Below are positions 19,871 to 28,260 of a DNA stretch of 64,000 bases, piece by piece. The stretch is from Dendrophyllia cribrosa (lineage: Eukaryota; Cnidaria; Anthozoa; Scleractinia; Dendrophylliidae). Both the position numbers and the translations under genes were made by a program. Position 1 is the stretch's first letter. Every line of letters begins with the position of its first letter. The notes under the pieces are model-generated. The model saw only the letters and a list, made by a program, of their open reading frames with translations. It made no database searches and had not been told where the DNA came from. The DNA is taken from positions 12,341,139 to 12,405,138 of the forward strand of contig JAJLRJ010000006.1 of assembly GCA_024195265.1 (NCBI GenBank), given 5' to 3'.

Positions 19871-20479
19871 ATGGCACAAGCAGCTGAAGACCAGACCGCT
19901 TTGAACGAAGTATTGCAGATGCTGGAGGCCACCCCTGATACCACACCTCCAACAGGGATAGCCGGCACCAGTGACATTCCTGCCAAACGTGAGAAGCTGG
20001 CAATCCTTGTTTCAACTGGCAAGGCCAAAGAAGCTATCGGCGTGCAGCTCACACACGATCATGTCAAGCGGTTGTCAGACAAGGACGTTGACAAGTACTG
20101 CAAAAGGTACGAGGCCTACATAGGTAACAAGACAACCGAATCCCTAGTTGATTCCGCTATCATGCTCGTGTCCAAAGGCGTTGGTATGGTAATCCCGGTT
20201 GATGATCTCAAGGAGTTGCAGCAAGAACTCAAAAACGACTACATCATCAACCAGGAGCTATCAAATATTGCTGGGGCTATTGCCATGCGATGCGGACGAT
20301 TGCTGGCGCTTGCCAATGCTGCTCTCATCACAACAAAACACATCAAGCTTGAACGAGAGCCTGACTTGATAGAAATGGAACCCCAACCCACACATCCAAG
20401 CAGAGACAGTGAAGGCTATCCACTTGAGGGCTTTGATGAAATTGGTGTTAATCTGGCAGCAACCTCGCAGCAACCTTGA
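19871..20479 (+). CDS. Conserved viral protein of unknown function (202 aa)
   Basis: Intact from the ATG at 19871 to the TGA at 20477-20479. Mostly helical, acidic and soluble-looking, with a mid-protein hydrophobic patch (VDSAIMLVSKGVGMVIPVDD) and an L-A-N-A-A-L-I-T-T helix, then a Pro-rich acidic tail. I do not recognise a domain. It has its own promoter-like box. It lies in the run of small genes between packaging ATPase and integrase. The upstream in-frame extension lacks an ATG, so 19871 is chosen as start. Confidence 0.65.
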   Translation: MAQAAEDQTALNEVLQMLEATPDTTPPTGIAGTSDIPAKREKLAILVSTGKAKEAIGVQLTHDHVKRLSDKDVDKYCKRYEAYIGNKTTESLVDSAIMLVSKGVGMVIPVDDLKELQQELKNDYIINQELSNIAGAIAMRCGRLLALANAALITTKHIKLEREPDLIEMEPQPTHPSRDSEGYPLEGFDEIGVNLAATSQQP

Positions 20480-20555
20480 AGGAACCTGGCTGGAACCTGG
20501 GTGGAACCTGGCAGCAACCTGTCAGCACACTTGTCACATTTTCAAAAAATAAAAT
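20480..20555 (+). repeat. Short GGAACCTGG repeats
   Basis: After the 202 aa gene, GGAACCTGGCTGGAACCTGG is followed by further GGAACCTGG and GCAACCTG units. A local tandem repeat of 10-11 bp; function unknown. Confidence 0.6.
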
Positions 20556-20570
20556 TCACATTTATATACC
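20556..20570 (+). promoter_or_regulatory. Promoter-like box before the Pro/Thr-rich gene
   Basis: TTCACATTTATATACC ends 3 bases before the ATG at 20574. Same box type. Confidence 0.5.
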
Positions 20571-20573
20571 ACT

Positions 20574-21070
20574 ATGACCACACCACTCGAGACGATCCCT
20601 GAAGAAACTCCAACTCAAACTCCAACTCAAACTCCAACCCAAACACCTGTCCGTGTTACCTTTGAGACCCCGAAAACAAAGCCTGCAACAGAAAAGAACC
20701 CCGGGCGCGTTGCTTCTGGCAAAAAGCTAGCAGAACGCAACCGCCTGGCCCGTGAAGCAAAGAAAAAAGCTGAAGCACAAAAGACTGCAAACCAATCATC
20801 AACAAGTGGCACCAGTGCTGCAAACCAACCCTCAACAAGTGACACTGGTGGCGCAACAAGTGACACCAATACAGCAACTCAATCTTTTATATTCTGGGGT
20901 TTGGAGGGTTGATTGTCTCTGCTGCGGGTGTGTACTACCAACGCGAAGCCATAATGCAAAAGCTTGGACGCAAACCAAACACACCAGCAACACCACTAAC
21001 ACCAGCAACACCAGCTGCACCACCCCCATCTCGAATTCCGGTAGGACAAGGAATTATAAAAATGGAATAA
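20574..21070 (+). pseudogene. Pro/Thr-rich basic protein with membrane helix, frameshifted
   Basis: The ATG at 20574 opens TPLETIPEETPTQTP repeats (three QTPT units), a Lys/Arg-rich helix (K-K-L-A-E-R-N-R-L-A-R-E-A-K-K-K-A-E) and a Ser/Thr/Asn linker with a repeated TSGT/TSDT unit. Near 20885 the frame shifts; the shifted frame adds a membrane helix (GFGGLIVSAAGVYYQ), a short basic loop and a Pro-rich tail to the stop at 21068-21070. The single-pass design with a basic domain suggests a virion membrane or DNA-binding protein; not recognised by family. Own promoter-like box upstream. Confidence 0.6.
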
Positions 21071-21077
21071 AAAACAA

Positions 21078-21092
21078 ACACATATGTATACT
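21078..21092 (+). promoter_or_regulatory. Promoter-like box before the gene at 21104
   Basis: ACACATATGTATACTGC lies 12 bases before the ATG at 21104. Same core as at 19848 and 22386. Confidence 0.6.
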
Positions 21093-21224
21093 GCACACAA
21101 ACCATGTCTGACAACAAGCTTGTGAAGTCTATCCTCGACGCCGCAACAATCACTGGCCTTGTCGCTGGTATTGGTTGGATTGGGAAAAAGACCATCAAAG
21201 AAAACTTCACTGCCGACCCCAGTG

Positions 21225-22272
21225 TAGCCTCTTCCAGGCGTTCAGTTAGTGGGGCGCGAAAGAAAAATTGGGCGCAGGAGAAAAAAACCGAGGGGAGGCT
21301 GGGGAGAGGGGGTGAAAGAACGCCTGTGAAATTATTTTTAAAAAGCTCATTCCGCCCACTTTTGACCGCCGACAGCGACAAAGAAACATGAACCCATTTT
21401 TTGCTAGTTGTAGTTTTCTGCTGTCAATCAAAATCGTTGTAGATTTCCCGGGAAATATGATCCCATCGCATCCATTCCTTCGACAGCAGACTTTCAGGGC
21501 TTCCATAAACAATCTCACACGCTCCATTTTTCGCTGCTTCTTCTTCGCCTTCTTCTTCGTCGACTCCGATAGCCACCGCTCTAATTCCAATGCTTCGAAG
21601 CTGTTCTACTTGGTCTTTCATGATCGCGACGAGCGGAGTAACCACAATTATCGTAGAAACAGCGTTTCGTTGCGATGCGTTGATTAACCTTGGAAAAAGT
21701 TGAAAGATCAAGCTCTTTCCAAATCCTGTTGGAAGGATGGCGAAGACATCTTTTCCCAGAAACAGGTTTTGAAGACAATCTTTTTGCTCTTTAAATGTAC
21801 GTAAACTATCTACATGCAACAACAACAACAACAACAATTTATTCAGGTATTCCCATTTCTATACATGGTATTACCAGATAATAAAAATTACAAAAAGAAG
21901 TTCATTGTACATTACTGTATCAAGGTTAATTACAAATAAAATAAATAGAGGAAGTAACAGTATTGCGGGAAATCTGTAAGCGCTTGCTGTAACACAGATT
22001 CAAACCGTGCGTGACTCGGTCCTCGATGGAGGATGACCTTCGCACGCCATGTCGCATTTCGTGTCTGCGTCAACAACGCTGCAGTGTTGACAACATGTGT
22101 CAAATTTGGCCAATCAGAGGGTATACCAGACTCTGGTATACCGACATGAGCTTTTTAAAAATAATTTCACAGGCGTTCTTTCGCCCCCTCTCCACAGCCT
22201 CCCCTCGGTTTTTTTTCTCCTGCGCCCGATTTTCCTTTCGCGCCCCACTAACTGAACGCCTGGAAGAGGCTA
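21225..22272. mobile_element. Mutator-type element (9 bp target duplication) carrying a RecQ fragment
   Basis: Terminal inverted repeats of about 126 bp (21225-21350 and 22146-22272) start TAGCCTCTTCCAGGCGTTCA and its complement. The target duplication ACCCCAGTG is perfect (21216-21224 and 22273-22281). Long inverted ends and 9 bp duplications are the classic Mutator/MULE pattern. There is no transposase, so it is non-autonomous. The internal part holds a helicase fragment on the minus strand and a CAA-rich microsatellite at about 21815-21837. Confidence 0.85.
21424..21837 (-). pseudogene. RecQ-type helicase fragment captured in the Mutator-type element
   Basis: A 137-codon frame holds F-K-E-Q-K-D-C-L (Q-motif-like), a Walker A, L-P-T-G-F-G-K-S, and motif Ia, V-V-T-P-L-V-A-I-M-K-D-Q, then S-P-E-S-L-L. 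These are the first helicase motifs of RecQ-family proteins. The DEAH motif II and everything after it are missing. RecQ enzymes unwind DNA 3'-5' during repair; this fragment cannot do so alone. It lies wholly inside the inverted repeats, so it looks like a host exon picked up by the transposon. The start lies in CAA/Leu repeats and is not reliable. Confidence 0.75.
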
Positions 22273-22385
22273 ACCCCAGTGCAAGCTTGATGAACTACGT
22301 CAAGTTCACAGCCGTCATGGCTAGCAGCATCGCGCTGAAGAAATATCTCGAGGACCAGAAAATCCTCCCAGACAACATGTAAAAA

Positions 22386-22399
22386 CCATATGTATACAC
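22386..22399 (+). promoter_or_regulatory. Promoter-like box before the 145 aa gene
   Basis: CCATATGTATACACAC lies about 10 bases before the ATG at 22409. Confidence 0.6.
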
Positions 22400-22408
22400 A
22401 CGACTACA

Positions 22409-22846
22409 ATGGCCTCGATTGCAATAATGGCACCTGGCGCTGTTCTCAATGCGGCCGCTTTCACGGGCGGCAACTATCTCGCGAAATATCTGTCTGGTGA
22501 TAGCGGAAAGGCAGCAATGGATGAGAAAATCCGTCATGACAAAGCCCTGGAACAATACCAAGCGGCTTACGCTAAATACCAGAAGGACCGCACCAAGCTC
22601 CTCGACTGGATTGCAACAAACGATCGCATTAAACACCAAGCTAGCCGAAACTTCCAAACCACCGACCAAGCCCTGGCCTTGTATAACCAGATGCACCAAA
22701 CACAACCAGATAAACAAATCAAAGACTACAAAGAGCCTCAGTTCTCGGACTTCTACAAGCCCAGCCAACAACAGCAGACTGGTGAACTTGCGTTCATTGG
22801 AGGCACCCTGCTTGCGGGTGGGTATGTGGCCTATCGCTTTCTGTAA
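22409..22846 (+). CDS. Conserved viral protein of unknown function (145 aa)
   Basis: Intact frame. Starts with a small hydrophobic segment (SIAIMAPGAVLNAAAF), then a long charged helix rich in Lys, Gln and Tyr (EQYQAAYAKYQKDRTKLL), a Gln-rich region and a C-terminal hydrophobic helix (FIGGTLLAGGYVAYRFL). The layout suggests a membrane-anchored protein. Not recognised by name. It has its own promoter box and follows the interrupted small membrane gene, so the two may belong to one virion module; that is inference. Confidence 0.65.
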   Translation: MASIAIMAPGAVLNAAAFTGGNYLAKYLSGDSGKAAMDEKIRHDKALEQYQAAYAKYQKDRTKLLDWIATNDRIKHQASRNFQTTDQALALYNQMHQTQPDKQIKDYKEPQFSDFYKPSQQQQTGELAFIGGTLLAGGYVAYRFL

Positions 22847-22860
22847 ACAAACAACACAAT

Positions 22861-22878
22861 ACATAAGTATATACCCCG
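22861..22878 (+). promoter_or_regulatory. Promoter-like box before the integrase gene
   Basis: ACATAAGTATATACCCC precedes the integrase ATG at 22889 by 11 bases. Same AT box with TATAC core. Confidence 0.55.
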
Positions 22879-22888
22879 CACAATCCCT

Positions 22889-23874
22889 ATGGATGCTAAA
22901 TTATCAAAGATCTATTACAGTCCGAAAGGCTACTGGAAAGGTCTTGCCGCTGTCAAAAAGCTAGCTGCAGCAGCCAAGGTCTCTGATGATGTCGCAAAAA
23001 AGTGGCTCGTCAAACAGGCTCTTTGGCAAGTTTACCTCCCAGCGCCACGCCATATCCCTCGGCCAAAGTTTGATGTCTTCACGCCCAATGCGGTGCATCA
23101 AGCGGATCTACTTTTTTTGCCCCACGACAAACTTCCTCGTGGGAGAAAGGTTTACAAATACGCATTAACCCTTTACAAAGCCGTTACAAAGCAGCAGAGC
23201 CCTTGACTTCGAAAGAGTCTCTAGAGGTTTCGAAAGCCTTTCAGAAGATTTACAGACGTGGACCTTTGAAATGGCCACAACTGTTGCAGGTTGACCCTGG
23301 GCGTGAATTTATGGGTGCTGTTACGAAGGCTATGGAGGATAACAAAACGGCCATTCGTCGCGGACGGGTTGATATCCACAGAGACCAAGCGATAGTTGAA
23401 AGATTCAACCGAACCCTGGCTGAAAGGTTGTTTGGACATCAGTACGCGGTTGAAATGCGCCTTCCCTCTGGCCAGAGGTCGACTGAATGGGTCAAAAGAC
23501 TACCAGACGTTGTATCAGCATTAAACAATGAAGTGACAAGATTGACTGGAAAGAAGCCCGCTCAAGCAATCAAAGAGAAAGCCGTTTCTGCCAAGCCTGC
23601 GACACCATATGCTAGGCCTGTGGGGGAAAAGGAGAAGAAGCTCCCTCCCCGGGTGAGTGTGAGATATTTGTATCAGCCTGGCGAGCTTGAGGGCGGTGGT
23701 AGGCGGGCGACCGATCCGATTTGGTCGATGAAGGTCCACAACATTGAGAAGATTGTTACCAAACCAAACGAGCCGGTTGTGTATTACCTTTACGATGGGC
23801 CCAAGCGGGGCTTCGTCCGTGAGGAGCTGATGGTTGTGCCGCCAGATACTCAGTTGCCGCCGATATCTTTGTGA
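22889..23874 (+). pseudogene. Polinton-type DDE integrase, broken by an indel
   Basis: The first frame (22889-23206) has an N-terminal helical DNA-binding region and H-Q-A-D-L-L-F-L, which carries the first catalytic Asp. The second frame (23203-23874) has V-D-P-G-R-E-F with the second Asp at 23293-23295 and I-V-E-R-F-N-R-T-L with the Glu at 23398-23400, 34 residues apart. The C-terminal third is basic and strand-rich, a possible chromodomain-like tail. The strand after the first Asp is shortened near 23170-23205, where bases are lost. Retrovirus-like integrases insert Polinton DNA into the host genome. It overlaps the tail of the polymerase gene by about 25 bp, end to end. Confidence 0.8.
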
Positions 23875-26800
23875 CCATATGCCAGCGTGTGGACGCCATC
23901 CTCCTGCAACCAGCGCTTTGAGTCAAAGGGGGAAAGTGTTGTTTTGTTTAGATGCATGCCGTAGATCTGGTGATCCACGCTCCTGAGCATATCCATCCCG
24001 TGTTTGAAGGCCTCCTTTTTGAAGAGGGCGTCCTTGTAATTCTGGTGTGTAATCTCCTTCTTCGTAACAACCTTGGTCGTGCCCTTCGCCTTCTTGATGT
24101 TTTTGTCACCCTCGAGAAGGATTGAGTACATCTTTGATCGCAGCGCGACAACCTCCGAGATCGGCTTGCCTGCACACTCGTCCTTCATCTTGCCGATAAC
24201 CTTCTTGTTCTTCTGGCTGTGAAGAGGGTGATCTTTCGGGAAATCACTCGTGTCAAACTCGTGGATGTTGGCTTCCATGTCTTTGTACACGTCCTCTGTC
24301 TTGATTTCCAGGAGCAGGCTGTCTGTGTCAGTGTAGATTAGCTGGCAGTTCGGGCCGTATTTCCGATCTAGATAGAAGTAATAGAACTCGTACATCAACG
24401 TCTTAGAGAGATCAAGCACGCACATGCCCGTGTAGACAGGCCTGTCCATTTTGATCTTCTCTTTACGCATCTGGATGCCAGCGAGTGTTTCGCAGAAGAT
24501 TGCGCTCCTTTCATAGAGAGGGTTGGCGAGCAGCTTCCGAAGCTTGTCTTCGTCATTTGATCGCACCAGGCGCACATCGACTCTGGTTCTGAGGTTTTCC
24601 ATCGTCTTGCCAAAGACTGAGTTGTTCATGACCTTGTAGAAGTTCTTCTCGGAGTCTGATGTGGCCTTCTTTCTGAGCTCTGTGTTAGGTCTGATGTATG
24701 GCTCCATCCAGTCCTTCTGTTCGAAGGTCAGTACCTTGTGCACTTTTTTGAGCTTCATTCCGAGAGTGAGATATAGCTGAAGATTTCGATAATGAAGGAC
24801 ATATATTTCCTTGCCTTCAATGTGAGGAGCAGCTTGCTTGTCTTGTCATCCCCCAGGTTCAACTCTCTTGCAATGGATCTTTGATATGGCGACATCCACT
24901 CGTTTGGAACTTGAGATGCCTCTGGGGCTAGCGGGTAAGAGTTGTGCTTGTCATGGAGATATTGGGGATACTCTAAGTCAACCTCGAGTATGCAGCCTGT
25001 TTTCCTCCTAGGGCCCATCTTAGCGATCTGCTCCGCTGTTGGTGCTGTTCGGGCCCACCTGAACTTGCCAACTGGAAGCGGCTGACTCTTGGCCCAACCG
25101 TAGAGATTGTTTGCATCGAGATAAAGGAGATATGACTTCTCCTTCTCCTTGTCAAAGTCGCTGAGATATGGGTTGTTCGCCTTGTCATAGCGCTTCATCT
25201 CTGTTGAGATACCGCCTCTCGTTCCCTTCTCGACGAAAAGTTGCATTGTATAGTCGGTCAGAAGCTCCAACTCTATGTCCGTGTGTTTCAGCAACGCATC
25301 CCAACTCAAACCAGGGCTGGTGTAATAATGCGCAGGGTCTAAACGGTAATTCTTGAGGCATGTCTTCCTAAAGTTTTCAAACACATCTGCAAGGAGGATG
25401 ACGTCCGTTAGGAGATAGATGTCGTATTAATCTCCGAGATTCTCGCATTCAAAGGCGTCCCACACTCGTTGTGCGTTCTTGTAGTCATCGTCTGTGATGT
25501 GCTCCTTTTTGAGCTTGCTGTAGAAGGCCTCCTTCAGTGGAATGGAGGTTTCCTTGAAACGTTCGAAGGAATCCATGTACTCATAGGGATAAACACCCTT
25601 TCGGAGTAAAAGGTCTCTTTTTGCTGGATCCGTTTCGTATTGTTTTAGGATCTCGAAAGCTTCTGGTTTGATTGATGTGACAAGGCTATCGAGGCTTTGT
25701 TGCATAAACTGGCAGCTGTCTATGAATCTAAGCTGCCCCATAGAGAAAGAGATATATTTCTCCATTGTTGTGGGGATGCATTTCAGTTCAGAACCGACCT
25801 CTGCGATTTTCTGCATCAGATGGTGAGCATCATAGCCTTTCAAGTTGTGGAAGACAACCGGGATTGTTATCTTCTTTGAGTAGATTCTGAAGTAACTTCT
25901 GTTGCATGTGTTGTGGGCCGCCCCGCGATACCTGCCAGTGATGTGGCAGTGGTCTATTACTGCATCTCTGTAACATTCTCGCAGAAGAGGCCTGGCACAA
26001 TATCTACAGTCATCCTCTGGGAACTCTATCACTGGCTTTTCCTGCCTCTTTGCCCACTTGCCGATTTTATATCTTCCATGGTCATCTCGTGTTGTGAGTT
26101 TTAGACACTCTCCGTAACAACTACTCTTACTGCCAGGAGCCCTCGTGTGCCTGTGTACTTTGCCGCAATACTCTCCTGTTTCTGGGTGGAAGAACTCATG
26201 CTCGTCCCTTGCATTGCGCACAATCAGAGTCTTACCGCAGATATGGCAATCCGTGGCTTTGTTGAAGTCATCCCAATCATAACCTGTCATTTGCAATGGT
26301 TCTTCGTGCTCGAGAGCCTCACGTATCTCTACTTCAGCCCTCTGAAGAGAGGCAAGAAACTCGCGAACAAGGTTCTCTCCTCGGTAAATGTAGGGATAGC
26401 CAACCGCGCCATCTGATCTGACAGTAATGAAGGAAAACCCGCAGGGTTTGTGGACCTCAGTCTTTGTGGTGCTGCTTTGTGCCTTGGGTGGGATTCGCGC
26501 GTCTAGCTTTTCGATGAGGCTCTCGCAGTCAGCATATATCACATACGGAACCTTCATCTGTTTTTGGTAATTCTTAAAGCGAAGGATGTTTTCACCTTCC
26601 TTAGGCATCTCGACTCTTGTTGGGCGGTTTGAGGCTCCTTTGCAAAAGACTTGATGGTCTTCGAGAATTCTTTCTGATGAGAAGCCTTGCAAACATCTCA
26701 CGCAGAAGTGTACATGATGGTTTCTAGAGTGTTGTTCGTGAAGAAGTCTGCTTAGACTCTTTACAAGGCAGTAATGGCTGATGGTTTCTAAGGTGTGAGG

Positions 26801-27571
26801 GTATATCTTTGTAATGAGCATGACATTGATTCGTGGAATCTCCTCGCCTTCCATCTCACTGACGTGATAGGTAACAACTTTGTTGTTCTGCCAGCCTAAA
26901 ACATTGATTGCAATGTTATTGAGCTTCTCAACCTTCGGTATTTCATGTAGCGGTGTTGGGAAGGAAATGCCTGTAAAGTCAAGTCCATCTTCTATTGGGT
27001 ATTTACTTGTCCTTTCCGGGTGCACAGCGACTGGGTAGAGCGCAGCCCTCATTACCCACCTAAGACAAGCATGGTCTCTGTTTTTGATATTTATTAAAGC
27101 TTTTTTTGCTTTTAGAGCTTGAGGAAGAGGGAAATAAGATCCGCCTCTTATTGGCTCATATCTGGCAAAGTCAAGGAATACTTTGTCTATCCCTGCAACT
27201 GTCCAACCCGACCCGTTTACAACGATTTTAGTGACTTCTCTTTTTCTGTTTATATTGATGTCGAGTCTTCTCTTAACATCGTCCTCGTCAAAGATGTTGA
27301 TGATTTCCGGCGCCTCCTGTCTTAAATAGAAATTCGCACGCTCAACACCTCTGTTCCCTTCTTTTATAAGTTTAATAATGATGCCGTAATTAAACTTTAA
27401 AGGGCCGAGTTGGTTTGACTCTGATCTGATCACTCTGAGAATTTCAGGCTCGATCATGTTATGAAAGATAAGAAGATCCCTCACATGAAAATCTTCTGGA
27501 ACATGTATTTTGTAACTGTGAAGCCAGTTACGAAACCCGCGGTTCTGAAGTTCGAATGCAAGATTCGCCAT
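23850..27571 (-). pseudogene. Protein-primed family B DNA polymerase, one stop and one frameshift
   Basis: Starts at the ATG at 27571 (MANLAFELQNRG), 10 bases after a TATATACC box; about 1,240 codons. Exonuclease motifs: Y-A-D-C-E-S near 26530, N-L-K-G-Y-D near 25830 and F-I-D-S near 25725. Before motif II is a Cys/His cluster (C-R-Y-C ... D-H-C-H-I-T-G-R-Y-R-G) typical of endonuclease VII-like zinc fingers in these polymerases. Polymerase motifs: L-D-A-N-N-L-Y-G near 25110, K-V-M-N-N-S-V-F-G near 24625 and Y-T-D-T-D-S near 24325. An in-frame TAA at 25427-25429 and a frame shift near 24770 break it. It would copy the viral genome from a protein primer. The enzyme is inactive as it stands. Confidence 0.87.
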
Positions 27572-27590
27572 CGTGGTATATACAAGGGGT
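27572..27590 (-). promoter_or_regulatory. Promoter-like box of the polymerase gene
   Basis: On the minus strand TTGTATATACCACG ends at the ATG. Same box type as at the late-type genes, so if it is a promoter it is shared by replication and structural genes. Confidence 0.55.
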
Positions 27591-27749
27591 ATGCATTTCT
27601 TCAATTGGTAATACGGGGACAGACCTAATGTGCTCCATAGGGCTTCGTTTGGGTGAATGGGGGCCTCCTTGGCGTTCTGTTTTAGTTGCTTAAATCAGTT
27701 GTTGCCCTAATGAGTTTTGCGCTATGTGTGAAGAGGATGGATCGAGCAG

Positions 27750-27958
27750 AGTAGATATATAAGGCTAGTTCCGGGGACAGCCATTTTAGGGCTCCACAGA
27801 CCCCTATGGAGCCTTAATTTAATGGTTGACACCCCCTGCCCCAGGACCTCCTGCCAGTCGGCCCTGGGGCAGGGGGTGTCAACCATTAAATTAAAGCTCC
27901 ATAGGGGTCTGTGGAGCCCTAAAATGGCTGTCCCCGGAACTAGCCTTATATATCTACT
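27750..27958. mobile_element. 209 bp foldback MITE (right copy)
   Basis: Near-identical to 9102-9309. Long inverted arms with AGTAGATATATAAGG ends. Here it joins directly to a diverged inverted copy of the left flank, so it marks the right edge of the viral block. Confidence 0.8.
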
Positions 27959-28260
27959 CAAGGAATCCAAAAGAAAAGCACATGGGATTGTCTGCAGCAT
28001 CCCATAATTATAGTAGCTTGGGTCCAGTCCTTCTTGTTCTACTTGTGTCTTGACGTGGCTACTTGAAGTTGAATGTCATATTTATTTAAACTGAAGACTG
28101 TGTTTTATGCCCTGTCCCCAGTCTGCAGTCCATACTTTATAATGACAGAAAAAAATTCAGAAAAAAAATATATATTAAAACTGACGAAAATTAAAGGTGG
28201 TCCATGTGCCTGGGACCATGTTTTGTATACGTCCTTGAACTGACTATTGTCATTTTTGGT
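27959..28260. repeat. Diverged inverted copy of the left flank (possible terminal repeat)
   Basis: Matches 6350-6767 on the opposite strand: AATCCAAAAGAAAAGCACAT, AGTAGCTTGGGTCCAGTCCT, TGTCATATTTATTTAAA and AAAACTGACGAAAATTAAAG all have inverted counterparts. Substitutions and indels are frequent, unlike the near-identical left duplicates. Confidence 0.6.

Larger units (their letters stand above)
21104..22382 (+). pseudogene. Small viral membrane protein split by a Mutator-type element
   Basis: The 5' part (21104-21224) encodes a short protein with a hydrophobic segment (ATITGLVAGIGWIG). The 3' part (22282-22382) continues in the same frame, once the insertion and one 9 bp duplicate are discounted, to a TAA at 22380-22382 with a second hydrophobic patch. 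Total about 75 codons. Function unknown. The insertion occupies 21225-22272. Confidence 0.7.
9474..27749. mobile_element. Endogenous Polinton/Maverick-like virus (gene-bearing core)
   Basis: The block encodes a protein-primed family B polymerase, a DDE integrase, a packaging ATPase and a hexon-like major capsid protein, the hallmark set of Polintons/Mavericks (adintovirus-like). It also carries a YqaJ-type exonuclease, a VLTF3-like factor and several conserved proteins of unknown role. It sits in intron 2 of the receptor gene. Most large genes are broken, so it is a fossil. The boundaries are not settled: the coordinates given are the stretch between the left palindrome and the right MITE copy, and the true terminal repeats may lie further out (6.35-8.7 kb and 27.96-28.3 kb). 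Confidence 0.85.

Noticed and set aside
19458..20052. Long minus-strand frames over the ATPase and 202 aa genes
   Set aside because: They are antisense shadows of genes with promoter boxes and recognised motifs.
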